DNA from: Bovifimicola ammoniilytica
Lineage (GTDB): Bacteria > Bacillota > Clostridia > Lachnospirales > Lachnospiraceae
Length of the DNA stretch: 64,000 nucleotides
Assembly: GCF_025567085.1 (NCBI RefSeq)
Contig: NZ_JAOQJN010000001.1
Coordinates: 351,175-415,174, forward strand
Direction of reading: 5' to 3'
Shown here: piece after piece, positions 1 through 8,885 of the stretch
How positions within the stretch are numbered: the first letter of the stretch is position 1
Layout: each line of letters opens with the position of its first letter
Translations under genes and position numbers: made by a program
The notes under the pieces: model-generated
Database searches by the model: none
What the model was told of the DNA's origin: nothing
Seen by the model: the letters and a program-made list of their open reading frames with translations, nothing else

Positions 1-2
1 TA

Positions 3-275
3 TCTCCTTATGCATCAGAAGTATTAGGATTACCTGAAGAGATAGTAAGTCCTAATAGCAAAAATCAGGATTATCTAGGTAAAGTTAATATTGCTAAAAT
101 AATTAATGATATAAGAAATAAGACGTCACCAGATAATCCACGACTGGATATGAATGTTGAAGTCAAAAAAGAGGGTGTAATTTCAATATACAAATTGCAG
201 ATGATGAGCTTGTGGTCTGAAGAAGACGAAGCAAGATATTTAGGTGTGGTTGGAAGAATAATTCCAGTGGGTTAA
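3..275 (+). CDS. C-terminal fragment of unidentified protein (possible PAS-like end)
   Basis: An open frame enters from the left edge and stops with TAA at 273-275, giving about 90 residues without a start in the window. The end (…LWSEEDEARYLGVVGRIIPVG) alternates charged and hydrophobic residues and resembles the last strands of a PAS-type sensory domain, but this is a weak impression. No Shine-Dalgarno or start can be seen. It converges with the flavodiiron gene. Function not recognised. Confidence 0.45.
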   Translation, partial: SPYASEVLGLPEEIVSPNSKNQDYLGKVNIAKIINDIRNKTSPDNPRLDMNVEVKKEGVISIYKLQMMSLWSEEDEARYLGVVGRIIPVG

Positions 276-346
276 ATATCTGGCTAATATCTCATCAGAT
301 CATAAGCTAATAAGTCTGAGTGTCTTTTTTAACTCAACATTGTTAA

Positions 347-1516
347 TTATCTGGATAATATCTCATCAGCAAGTTTTTCTAATGCTATAATGTCAGAATC
401 CTTCATTGTGGACATAATGGTAACTGTATTTTCGCAGATTGAAATATTTTTCATTGTATCAAGAATATTTCTCATACTTCTGTTAGCAGATGGTGCCCAT
501 GAAGCATTTTCAATGAGAGCGACTGTACGTTTCTGGTATGCCTTATGTGAAAGGCGATTTAAGAAATCTTCCATTGGAGGAAATACACCACCATCATATG
601 AGGCAGCGGCTAAAACTAATCGGCTGTATCTGAAAGCATCTTCTATGGCTTCGGCCATATCATCTCTTGTAAGGTCTGTAAATGCCACTTTCTTAGCACC
701 TTTAGTTTTTAGAATCTCATACATTTTTTCGGCAACATATTTTGTATTGCCGTGAATAGAAGCACAAGCGATAAGCACACCATCATCTTCAGACTCATAG
801 CTACTCCATGTCATATATTTACCAATATAGTAATCAAGATTTTCGTTAAGAATAGGACCATGCAGAGGACAAATTGTCTTAATATCAAGGGTAGCAGCTT
901 TCTTGAGTAAAGTCTGAACAGGTATGCCGTATTTTCCTACGATATTAAAATAATATCTTCTAGCTTCGCAAGTCCAATCTTCGTCAGTACCCAATGCGCC
1001 GAATTTACCAAAGGCATCAGCAGAAAACAGTACCTTTTCACTAATCTCATACTCGACCATTACCTCAGGCCAGTGAACCATTGGAGCCATGATGAATTTA
1101 AGTGTATGAGAGCCTAAACACAATTCCTCGCCCTCATTTACAGTTATAAATCTGGAATCGGCATTTTCAATATTAAAGAATTGTGAAAACATTGCCTTAG
1201 CCTTGTTACTTAATACAAGCTTTGCGTCAGGGTAAGCATCAGCAAGGCGTTTGATATTAGCTGAATGATCAGGCTCAAGATGGGAAATAATTAAATAGTC
1301 AACATTTCGTCCATTAAGTGTATTCAGAAGATTATCAAACCATTCATCACCTTTTCTGACATCGACAGTATCCATAACGGCAACTTTCTCGTCAAGAATA
1401 ACGTATGAATTGTAAGATACTCCGTTTGGAATTATATATTGTCCCTCGAATAAATCAAGGGTTGTATCGTTTACTCCTATATATTTTATAGAATCTGAAA
1501 TTGTCATGTTACTCAT
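347..1516 (-). CDS. FprA-family A-type flavodiiron protein
   Basis: About 389 aa. The N-terminal half is a metallo-beta-lactamase-fold diiron domain: the HLEPDH motif (HxExDH) supplies iron ligands, with later ligands in a MVHWPE stretch and an LHGPIL stretch. The C-terminal ~140 residues form a flavodoxin domain beginning with the FMN phosphate loop SIHGNTKYVA. Family members reduce O2 or NO to water or N2O with electrons from rubredoxin or a reductase and protect anaerobes. Length matches a two-domain enzyme without a rubredoxin tail. The start at 1516 is chosen because a GGAGG lies 4 bases upstream on the minus strand; a further upstream in-frame ATG has no such site. It is divergent from the DXS-like gene. 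Cytoplasmic. Confidence 0.9.
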   Translation of the reverse strand: MSNMTISDSIKYIGVNDTTLDLFEGQYIIPNGVSYNSYVILDEKVAVMDTVDVRKGDEWFDNLLNTLNGRNVDYLIISHLEPDHSANIKRLADAYPDAKLVLSNKAKAMFSQFFNIENADSRFITVNEGEELCLGSHTLKFIMAPMVHWPEVMVEYEISEKVLFSADAFGKFGALGTDEDWTCEARRYYFNIVGKYGIPVQTLLKKAATLDIKTICPLHGPILNENLDYYIGKYMTWSSYESEDDGVLIACASIHGNTKYVAEKMYEILKTKGAKKVAFTDLTRDDMAEAIEDAFRYSRLVLAAASYDGGVFPPMEDFLNRLSHKAYQKRTVALIENASWAPSANRSMRNILDTMKNISICENTVTIMSTMKDSDIIALEKLADEILSR

Positions 1517-1590
1517 ATATCCTCCGTTATGTAATAAATTACTTTTCTGCAATTATATCATAATAATTAAAAAAAGTGTCAAAAAATATC

Positions 1591-1621
1591 TTGACCTAAA
1601 GTTGACTTTAGGGATTAGAAT
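1591..1621 (+). promoter_or_regulatory. MerR-type promoter with 19-bp spacer and palindromic operator
   Basis: TTGACC (1591-1596) and TAGAAT (1616-1621) are separated by 19 bp, longer than the usual 17. The spacer is covered by a perfect inverted repeat CCTAAAG-TTGA-CTTTAGG (1595-1612). An overlong spacer with a dyad is the signature of promoters twisted open by MerR-family activators, and this dyad resembles NmlR/AdhR-type boxes (AAAGTTAACTTT). The regulator gene is not in the window. It would drive the DXS-like gene that starts 45 bp downstream. Confidence 0.65.
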
Positions 1622-1665
1622 GAATTATATTATAAATTATATTAAGTAAAAAAGGAGTCGAAGAT

Positions 1666-3420
1666 ATGTTTATTGAAAATATTAATGGACCTGCAGACGT
1701 TAAGAAGTTAAATGCTGAACAGCTAGTAGTATTAGCCGGAGAAATAAGGCAGGCTTTATTAGTTAAGCTTAGTAAACGTGGAGGACATTTTGGACCAAAC
1801 TTCGGTATGGTTGAGGCAACTATTGCAATACATTATGTATTTGAGTCACCAAAGGATAAAATTGTATATGATGTTTCGCACCAGTCATATCCTCATAAAA
1901 TGCTCACAGGAAGAAAAGATGCATTCTTATATGAGGACCATTACACAGATGTATCGGGCTACAGTAGTCCTTATGAAAGTGAACACGATTTCTTTACTAT
2001 TGGTCATACATCAACATCTATCAGTCTTGCCTGCGGTTTAGCTAAAGCAAGAGATTTGAAAAATGAACAGGGCAATGTAATTGCAGTTATCGGTGATGGC
2101 TCATTAAGTGGTGGTGAAGCATTAGAGGGGCTTGATTTTGCTAAAGAATTACAGAGCAATTTAATAATTGTAGTAAATGACAATGATATGTCCATAGCAG
2201 AAAACCATGGTGGACTTTATAGTAATTTAAAATTGTTAAGAGAAACAAACGGACAGGCAGAATGTAATCTGTTTAAGGCAATGGGACTTGATTATGTCTA
2301 TGTGAACGAGGGAAATAATGTCGAGAAATTAATTGCAGCATTTACAAAAGTAAAGGATAGCAAAGTTCCTGTTGTAGTGCATATTAATACACAAAAAGGT
2401 AAAGGCTATGAAATAGCAGAAAAGCATAAGGAAAACTGGCATTATTGTGCTCCATTTGATATCGAGACAGGAAAAGCCAAATTTACAGATGATTTAATAG
2501 ATTATTCAGATGTGACAGTAGATTATCTGTTAGATAAAATGAAGAAAGATAACAGAGTTGTGGCAATTACAGCAGCTACGCCTACAGTAATGGGATTCAC
2601 AGAGGACAAACGTAGAGAAGCAGGCAAACAGTTTGTAGATGTCGGAATTGCAGAAGAGACAGCAGTTGCATTAGCTTCGGGAATCGCTAAGAATGGTGGA
2701 AAGCCTGTATTTGGTGTATATAGTACATTTGTGCAGAGAACGTTTGACCAGATTTCACAGGACTTATGTATTGACAGTAATCCTGCTACAATCGTTACAT
2801 TTGCAGGATCAGTTTATGGAATGAATGATGTTACACACCTCGGATTACAGGATATACCAATGTTATCGAATATACCTAATCTTGTATACATTGCACCAGC
2901 TACTAAGGAAGAGTATCTTGCAGTTCTAGACTGGAGTATTGACCAGGATAAATATCCTGTAGCTATTAAGTTACCTGGTGGACCTATGATTTCAGATGGT
3001 AAGAAAATTACTAAAGATTTCAGTGAATTAAACAAATATGAAGTAACAGAAGCTGGAAATAACGTTGCAATAATAGGTCTTGGAACATTCTATGAAATGG
3101 GTAAAAATGCAGCTAAATTAATTGAAAAAAAGACGGGTATAAAACCTACAATTATCAACCCATATTACATTACAGGAATTGATGAAGATTTATTAGAGAA
3201 ATTAAAAGACAACCATTCAGTGGTAATTACATTAGAAGATGGAATCTTAGATGGTGGTTTCGGTGAGAAGATAGCACGTTTCTATGGAACATCTGATATG
3301 AAGGTTTTAAACTATGGACTTAAAAAGGAATTTCTTGACAGATATGATGTACAGGAAGTACTATTGAAGAATCATTTAACACCTGAGCAGATTGTAGAAG
3401 ATGTTATGAAAATCTCTTAA
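1666..3420 (+). CDS. 1-deoxy-D-xylulose-5-phosphate synthase-like protein
   Basis: 584 aa thiamine-diphosphate enzyme of the transketolase/DXS family, which condenses pyruvate with glyceraldehyde-3-phosphate to make DXP for isoprenoids, thiamine and pyridoxal. Seen: the DXS-type DVSHQSYPHKMLTGRKD segment, IGHTSTSIS, the ThDP motif VIGDGSLSGGEALEG with a distal NDNDMSIAENHGG, then the pyrimidine-binding and transketolase C-terminal domains. It is about 35-40 residues shorter than classical Dxs (about 620) and could be the short paralogue many Lachnospiraceae carry beside a housekeeping Dxs, so a gene symbol is withheld. Start supported by AAGGAG 10 bases upstream. The MerR-type promoter in front suggests inducible rather than constitutive expression. 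A 12-bp-stem hairpin follows the stop. Confidence 0.85.
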   Translation: MFIENINGPADVKKLNAEQLVVLAGEIRQALLVKLSKRGGHFGPNFGMVEATIAIHYVFESPKDKIVYDVSHQSYPHKMLTGRKDAFLYEDHYTDVSGYSSPYESEHDFFTIGHTSTSISLACGLAKARDLKNEQGNVIAVIGDGSLSGGEALEGLDFAKELQSNLIIVVNDNDMSIAENHGGLYSNLKLLRETNGQAECNLFKAMGLDYVYVNEGNNVEKLIAAFTKVKDSKVPVVVHINTQKGKGYEIAEKHKENWHYCAPFDIETGKAKFTDDLIDYSDVTVDYLLDKMKKDNRVVAITAATPTVMGFTEDKRREAGKQFVDVGIAEETAVALASGIAKNGGKPVFGVYSTFVQRTFDQISQDLCIDSNPATIVTFAGSVYGMNDVTHLGLQDIPMLSNIPNLVYIAPATKEEYLAVLDWSIDQDKYPVAIKLPGGPMISDGKKITKDFSELNKYEVTEAGNNVAIIGLGTFYEMGKNAAKLIEKKTGIKPTIINPYYITGIDEDLLEKLKDNHSVVITLEDGILDGGFGEKIARFYGTSDMKVLNYGLKKEFLDRYDVQEVLLKNHLTPEQIVEDVMKIS

Positions 3421-3450
3421 TTATTAAAGAATTATTATTACTAAAATAAA

Positions 3451-3496
3451 TGCCTGATGTAAACTTTATCTAGAAAATATAAGCTTACGTCAGGCA
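3451..3496. terminator. Convergent hairpin between DXS-like gene and Cys-rich gene
   Basis: TGCCTGATGTAA (3451-3462) pairs with TTACGTCAGGCA (3485-3496), one mismatch in 12 bp. On the minus strand it is followed by a T-rich run, so it can terminate the Cys-rich/nadA transcript; on the plus strand it follows the DXS-like gene by 30 bp but has a poor T tract. Confidence 0.5.
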
Positions 3497-3585
3497 AAAT
3501 TAGTTTATGGATATTTACAAACTTTTAATATTGTTATAATAATTTGATTAATTATATTTAATATGATTAATCCATCAAAATTTTA

Positions 3586-3876
3586 TTAATTATCATCAGT
3601 AATTTTTGATGAATTATCATTTTGTTTGATAAGAGATAAAATATCCTGATATCTCTCATTAATCGCATCATAATTCTCACGCAAATGTGGAAACAGACAG
3701 TTACTGCAATCTTTAAAGCCATTTGGAAGATAGGAAAAATTCCCACCGCATTTATCACCAAGAGCATAAAGGGGACAATAGCAGAACAGACAGTTAAAGT
3801 TATTAACGTCAGCACCTTTATGACATGGAAAATATTCACACTCTTTATGAGAAAAATAAGAATAATTCTTTGACAT
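3586..3876 (-). CDS. Cysteine-rich small domain protein
   Basis: 96 aa with eight cysteines spaced as C-x4-C, C-x2-C-x-C, C and C-x2-C, interleaved with conserved Phe/His/Gly (SHKECEYFPCHKG, FNCLFCYCPLYALGDKCGG, DCSNCLFPH). This matches the Pfam 'cysteine-rich small domain' type, presumed to bind zinc or an iron-sulfur cluster; its biochemical role is unknown. The C-terminal 30 residues are polar helix. It lies 31 bp downstream of the truncated nadA on the same strand, which fits co-transcription with a formerly intact nad operon. Because nadA has lost its 5' half and promoter, expression of this gene is uncertain. Confidence 0.75.
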   Translation of the reverse strand: MSKNYSYFSHKECEYFPCHKGADVNNFNCLFCYCPLYALGDKCGGNFSYLPNGFKDCSNCLFPHLRENYDAINERYQDILSLIKQNDNSSKITDDN

Positions 3877-3907
3877 CTGAATAATCTCCGTTCTGAATTA
3901 TGATATA

Positions 3908-4458
3908 TTATTTTGCAAGTTCTAACATTCTTGACAAAGGTTTTTCGGCTGCTTTACGCAAATCTTCATCAAGATTAATATATTCAATATTATAATTGTC
4001 CGAGTCTATATTTTCAAGGGCTTCGATAACTTTTTCTATACGCACTTTCTTCATATTAGGGCAGAATTGTCTGTGACCGACAGAATAGAATTTCTTGTCA
4101 GGATTTTTCTGCATAAGTTCAAAGAATACTCCCATTTCCGTACAGATAATAAATACATTTTCAGGAGAAGTGATGGCATAATCAATTATTTGCGAGGTGC
4201 TTCCGATGAAATCAGCAAGCTCTAAAGTATCTTCAGTACATTCAGGGTGAGCAAGCACTAAGGCTCCTGGGTGAAGTTCTTTCGCCTTAGCGACATCTTC
4301 GCTGTGAATACTTTTGTGAACGTGGCAGAAACCATCATTAAAGATAAAGTGTTTATCAGGAACCTGTTTAGCCACGAAACGTGCAAGGTTGTTATCGGGG
4401 ATAAAGAAAATATTTCTGTTAGGAAGCTTCTTAACAATTGTAACAGCATTTGAGGTAG
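3908..4458 (-). pseudogene. nadA: Quinolinate synthase NadA, 5'-truncated
   Basis: The C-terminal ~183 residues of NadA are readable from the minus strand: TSNAVTIVKKLPNR, IPDNNLARFVAKQVPDKHF, HPECTEDTLELADFIGSTSQ, then VGHRQFCPNMKKV near the end. NadA (normally about 300 aa) condenses iminoaspartate with dihydroxyacetone phosphate to quinolinate using a [4Fe-4S] cluster held by three cysteines. Two (in HPEC and FCPN) remain. The third normally precedes the TSSNA segment by one or two residues, and here the homology breaks exactly there (about 4458), replaced by unrelated sequence that hits an in-frame stop at 4559-4561. No start or ribosome site exists. The gene is therefore beheaded and almost certainly inactive. 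The break lies 200 bp from the tracrRNA, suggesting insertion of the CRISPR locus or a deletion beside it. Confidence 0.85.
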
Positions 4459-4662
4459 GGTATGAAGGTAATAAGGAACGGAAGTTCGATATGAAAGTAC
4501 TGATTATGGGACAGCGAATATGATATAAATAGGGTGGATACGTTGAAGGATTAGATTGTTAAAATTCACCGATATTTAGATAAAAGACATCATAAATTTC
4601 GACAGAATACACAAAAACTTCTTTTACTATTATTCAATATATGTTAGAATGTAAAAGAGCAA

Positions 4663-4686
4663 TAAAAAAAAGACCTTTCGGTCTTT
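4663..4686 (-). terminator. tracrRNA rho-independent terminator
   Basis: On the minus strand AAAGACC-GAAA-GGTCTTT forms a 7-bp stem with a 4-base loop and continues into eight T residues. Confidence 0.85.
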
Positions 4687-4757
4687 AAATACCACACAAT
4701 GTGGACCTTACGGCAATGTCGGATAAATCCTTATTTGAACTCACCTTGTAAATTATA
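4663..4757 (-). ncRNA. tracrRNA of the type II-A CRISPR system
   Basis: Read on the minus strand, 4756-4733 is an anti-repeat: 14 bases match the complement of the CRISPR repeat (ACCTTGTAAATTAT), then a small bulge, then 5 more pairs (TTTGA), the usual lower stem-bulge-upper stem layout for Cas9. It is followed by a short nexus hairpin (GGATTTATCC), a hairpin CCACA-TTG-TGTGG (4692-4704), and a rho-independent terminator AAAGACC-GAAA-GGTCTTT with a T run ending about 4663. A TTGACA (4791-4786) with 17-bp spacing to TAAATT (4768-4763) predicts initiation at about 4756, directly at the anti-repeat. Length about 94 nt. It pairs with pre-crRNA for RNase III processing and Cas9 loading. Divergent from cas9. 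Confidence 0.92.
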
Positions 4758-4762
4758 GTATT

Positions 4763-4791
4763 AATTTATCATAGAAGTTCTACATTGTCAA
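4763..4791 (-). promoter_or_regulatory. tracrRNA promoter
   Basis: Minus-strand -35 TTGACA (4786-4791) is perfect; -10 TAAATT (4763-4768) follows after exactly 17 bp. The predicted start falls on the first base of the anti-repeat, which is the support for both the promoter and the RNA boundary. Confidence 0.7.
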
Positions 4792-4823
4792 GAAAAAAAT
4801 AATTATACTAGGAGGAACAAAGT

Positions 4824-7800
4824 ATGGAGAAAAATTATTATTTAGGATTGGATATGGGAACATCATCTGTAGGCTGGGCAGTAACAGATGAAAACTATAA
4901 TCTGATGAGAAAAAAAGGTAAAGATTTATGGGGAGTTAGATTATTTAAGGAAGCTAAAACTTCAGCAGAAAGAAGAGTAAAAAGAACTTCAAGAAGAAGA
5001 CTACAAAGAGAAAAGGCAAGAATTGGATATTTAAAAGAATTATTCGCGGATGAAATCAATAAAGTAGATGCAGGTTTTTATCAAAGAATGGAAGATAGTA
5101 AATTTATAAGTGATGATAAAACAGTACATCAGAAATTCACGTTATTTTCAGACACAAACTATACAGACGAGGATTATTATAATGATTATCCAACAATTTT
5201 TCATTTAAGGAAGAAGTTAATTGAGTCTGATGATGAATATGATGTAAGAATGGTATTTCTAGCACTTTTAAATATGTATAAGCATAGAGGGCATTTCCTA
5301 AATGCTAATTTGAGTGATAATGGTATGGGAGATATAAATGAACAGTATGACAGATTAAAAGAGTTATGTAGTGAATATTTAAACGTTGAATGGGAAAATA
5401 AGCCAGACAAATTTGAAGAAATATTGAAAGAATGTAATTGTTCGAACTCATTGAGAAATGAAAGATTATTAGAAACATTTAATTTGAAAAAAACTGATAA
5501 AGAAAAATGTGAAATGCTAAAGCTTATATGTGGGTTATCAGGAACATTATCAAAGATTTTTAAAGATTTAGATGATGATTCTGAAACAAAAAAGATGACA
5601 ATTTCATTTAGAAGTAGCAATTATGATGAAGAAGCAATAAATGTAGAGGAAATAATAGGTAGTGAGAATTTTGAGATAATAGCTGTTCTAAAAGAAATAC
5701 ATGATTGGTCAATGTTAGCTAATATTATGAGAGGTAAAAAATATTTATCTGTCGCAAGAGTAGAAGAATATGAGAAGCATAAAGATGATTTAAAAATATT
5801 AAAAAAGGTTATAAAAGAGTATTCAATAGAGGAGTATAATAATTTCTTTAGAGTAATGGCAGATAATAATTATAGTGCATATGTTAATTCTGTTAATTCT
5901 AATAAAGAAAGTACAAGACGAGGAGCAAAATGTGATAATGATACTTTCTTTAAGGAAATAAAAAAAATAGTTAATAAATGTTATGATAGTGAAGAAAAAG
6001 AGTATATTTTAAAGGAAATAGAAAAAGGAACATTTTTACCAAAACAGATTATTAGCTCTAACGGAGTTATTCCAAATCAGGTTCATAAAATAGAAATGAA
6101 GAAAATATTACAAAATGCTGAAAAATATTTACCATTTCTAACAGAAAAAGACGATAGCGGATTATCGGTAAGTGAAAGAATATTACAAATGTTTTCTTTT
6201 CAGATACCGTATTATATAGGTCCAATTTCGGGTAAAATAGGCTCAGATGAAAAAAGTAAAAATTCATGGTCTGTAAGAAAAGAAAAAGGAAGAATATACC
6301 CATGGAATTTTAAAGATAAAATAGATGAAAAGGAATCGGCAGAAAAATTTATTGAACGAATGGTAAATCATTGCACATATCTAAATAATGAGATGGTTTT
6401 ACCAAAAAATTCATTATTATATGAAAAATTTATGGTATTAAATGAACTAAACAATCTGAAAATAAATAATGAAAATATATCTGTTGAGTTAAAACAAAGT
6501 CTTTATAATAATTTGTTCAAAACAGGCAAAAAAGTTACAGCTAAAGGTATAAAGAGTTATTTAGAGAGAAATGGACTCTGTGAGCCAAATGAGGATATTA
6601 ATCTAACAGGGATAGACGGGGACTTTACAAACAGATTGTCAAATTATGCAAAATTTAAGGGGATATTTAATACTGATGAATTAACATATGAGCAGTGGAA
6701 TATGGCAGAAAAAATTATTAAATGGTCTACAATATATGGAGATTCTAAAAAATTCTTGGAAGAGAAAATCAGAAATGAATATAGTGAAAAGTTGGATTCT
6801 CAGCAAATAAAAAGAATTTTAGGCATCAAATTTAGAGATTGGGGTAGACTATCTGAAGAACTCTTGAATATGGAAGGCGCTGATGTTAATACTGGAGAGA
6901 TAAAAAGTGTAATTGGCAGAATGTGGGACGAAAATTATAATTTAATGGAACTAATTGCTACTGATAATTTTACATATAAACAGGTAATTAAAGAAAAGCA
7001 AAACGGCTTAGATAAGTCATTGAGTGAAATAGATTATGATGATTTAGACGAGTTGTATGTATCAGCACCGGTTAAGCGAATGATTTGGCAGACGTTGTTA
7101 ATCATTAAGGAATTAGTTAGTGTTATTGGTTACGAACCAACAAGAGTATTTGTCGAGATGGCAAAGGATGTTAATACTGAAAAGAAAAGAACAGATAGTC
7201 GTAAGAAAAAGTTTCTTGATTTATATAAACAATGTGAGAAAGACGAGAGAGATTTCTGGATAAAAGAAATAGACGACAAAAGCGAAGCAGAATTTAGAAA
7301 AAAGAAATTGTATTTGTATTATACTCAAAAGGGAAGATGTATGTATACAGGCGAACAAATAAATCCATTAGATTTGACTAATGATAATTTATATGACATT
7401 GATCACATATATCCAAGACATTTTGTGAAGGACGATAGTATAGAAAATAACCTTGTTTTGGTTAAAAAAGAAAAAAATGCACATAAAAGCGATACATTTC
7501 CGATTGAAGATGATATTAGAAAAAATCAATATGCATTTTGGAAAATGTTGTATGAGAAAAACTTTATTACTAAGGTAAAATATCAAAGATTGACAAGAAA
7601 AGAGCCATTTTCAGATGAAGAAAAAGCTAATTTCATTATGAGACAGATTGTAGAAACAAGACAGGGAACAAAGGTAATAACAGATATATTAGAAAAATCA
7701 TTTGATAAAACTCAGATTGTATATGTTAAGGCAGGAAATGTCAGCTTATTCAGACAAAAATATGAATGCATAAAATGTCGTGAAATAAACGATTTTCATC

Positions 7801-8885
7801 ATGCAAATGATGCATATTTAAACATAGTGGTTGGTAATGTATATGATACTAAATTTACAAGTGATCCTCGTAATTTTATAAAGGAATATAGAAAAAATCC
7901 TCAGAAGAACGAATATCATATGTATAAGTTATTTGATTATAATGTGCAGCGTGGAGATAGAGTTGCCTGGACAGCAAGCAATGGCGAAAGCATGAAAGTT
8001 GTTAAAGGTACATTGAAGAAGAATACACCATTGGTTACTTTTATGAGTTATGAGGAACATGGCGGCTTGTATGACCAGAATATCATTTCGGCAAAGGATA
8101 TTGAAAAAGTAAAAGGTAAAGGGTATTTACCTATTAAATCAAGTGATTCCAGATTAAACAATACTGAGAAATATGGTGGATATGCAAAGGTGTCAGGTGC
8201 ATATTTCTTTGTTGTAGAACATACCGTAAAAAATGTAAGAATTAGAACAATAGAGCCTATGCCTTGTTATTTGACAAAGGTATTAACTACCAAAGAAAAA
8301 ATAGAAGATTATTGCTGTAATATTTTGAAATATGATAGTCCGGTAGTAAAGTATGAAAAAATAAAAATGTATTCATTAATTAAAGTGAATGGATATCCAA
8401 TGTATTTAACTGGAAGAACTGGTAATCAATTAATCGTATCTAATGGAATACAACTCGTCCTATCATATGATGAAGCAAAATATATAAAAGATTTGTTAAA
8501 AATAAATCAAGAGGAATTTGATCAGAATAGATTAGAAAATTTAGGTATTAATAAATTTAGAAATGAAAAGTTATATGATACTTTGAATAAGAAGTATACA
8601 AATGAAATATATAAGAAAAGACCAAATTCTATGGGAAATAAAATGATAGAATGGAAAAATACATTTCAAAATTTATCAATAAAAGATCAGACAGAAGTAT
8701 TGCTACAGTTAATTCAATTGGGACAAAAGCAAAATAGTGGTGTTAATTTAGAAAAACTTGGAGCTAGCAAGAAAACAGGAGTCAGTTTAGTTAGCAAAAA
8801 GATAACAGATAAGGAGTCATTTGAACTTATTAATAAGTCAATTACAGGGCTATACGAAAATAAAGTAGACCTGTTAAGAGTATGA
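4824..8885 (+). CDS. cas9: Cas9 (type II-A CRISPR RNA-guided endonuclease)
   Basis: 1353 aa, the size of SpCas9-class proteins. RuvC-I opens the protein (YYLGLDMGTSSVGW, Asp10). An Arg-rich bridge helix follows (ERRVKRTSRRRLQREKAR). RuvC-II has VFVEMAKD with Glu778. The HNH domain has YDIDHIYPRHF with Asp860/His861, and RuvC-III has FHHANDAYLN with His993/Asp996. All catalytic residues of both nucleases are present, so cleavage competence is expected. The long recognition lobe lies between the bridge helix and RuvC-II, and the C-terminal ~250 residues should hold the PAM-interacting domain. Start supported by AGGAGG 9 bases upstream. Overlaps cas1 by ATGA. Uses the divergent tracrRNA; the PAM cannot be derived here. 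No frameshifts seen. Confidence 0.97.
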   Translation: MEKNYYLGLDMGTSSVGWAVTDENYNLMRKKGKDLWGVRLFKEAKTSAERRVKRTSRRRLQREKARIGYLKELFADEINKVDAGFYQRMEDSKFISDDKTVHQKFTLFSDTNYTDEDYYNDYPTIFHLRKKLIESDDEYDVRMVFLALLNMYKHRGHFLNANLSDNGMGDINEQYDRLKELCSEYLNVEWENKPDKFEEILKECNCSNSLRNERLLETFNLKKTDKEKCEMLKLICGLSGTLSKIFKDLDDDSETKKMTISFRSSNYDEEAINVEEIIGSENFEIIAVLKEIHDWSMLANIMRGKKYLSVARVEEYEKHKDDLKILKKVIKEYSIEEYNNFFRVMADNNYSAYVNSVNSNKESTRRGAKCDNDTFFKEIKKIVNKCYDSEEKEYILKEIEKGTFLPKQIISSNGVIPNQVHKIEMKKILQNAEKYLPFLTEKDDSGLSVSERILQMFSFQIPYYIGPISGKIGSDEKSKNSWSVRKEKGRIYPWNFKDKIDEKESAEKFIERMVNHCTYLNNEMVLPKNSLLYEKFMVLNELNNLKINNENISVELKQSLYNNLFKTGKKVTAKGIKSYLERNGLCEPNEDINLTGIDGDFTNRLSNYAKFKGIFNTDELTYEQWNMAEKIIKWSTIYGDSKKFLEEKIRNEYSEKLDSQQIKRILGIKFRDWGRLSEELLNMEGADVNTGEIKSVIGRMWDENYNLMELIATDNFTYKQVIKEKQNGLDKSLSEIDYDDLDELYVSAPVKRMIWQTLLIIKELVSVIGYEPTRVFVEMAKDVNTEKKRTDSRKKKFLDLYKQCEKDERDFWIKEIDDKSEAEFRKKKLYLYYTQKGRCMYTGEQINPLDLTNDNLYDIDHIYPRHFVKDDSIENNLVLVKKEKNAHKSDTFPIEDDIRKNQYAFWKMLYEKNFITKVKYQRLTRKEPFSDEEKANFIMRQIVETRQGTKVITDILEKSFDKTQIVYVKAGNVSLFRQKYECIKCREINDFHHANDAYLNIVVGNVYDTKFTSDPRNFIKEYRKNPQKNEYHMYKLFDYNVQRGDRVAWTASNGESMKVVKGTLKKNTPLVTFMSYEEHGGLYDQNIISAKDIEKVKGKGYLPIKSSDSRLNNTEKYGGYAKVSGAYFFVVEHTVKNVRIRTIEPMPCYLTKVLTTKEKIEDYCCNILKYDSPVVKYEKIKMYSLIKVNGYPMYLTGRTGNQLIVSNGIQLVLSYDEAKYIKDLLKINQEEFDQNRLENLGINKFRNEKLYDTLNKKYTNEIYKKRPNSMGNKMIEWKNTFQNLSIKDQTEVLLQLIQLGQKQNSGVNLEKLGASKKTGVSLVSKKITDKESFELINKSITGLYENKVDLLRV

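Noticed and set aside
3567..3873. Alternative frames opposite and beside the Cys-rich protein
   Set aside because: Only the 3586-3876 minus frame has the patterned cysteines and a sensible family match.
4258..4453. Short frames on both strands over the nadA remnant
   Set aside because: Shadow frames; only the frame with NadA similarity (IPDNNLARF, HPEC, FCPN) carries homology.
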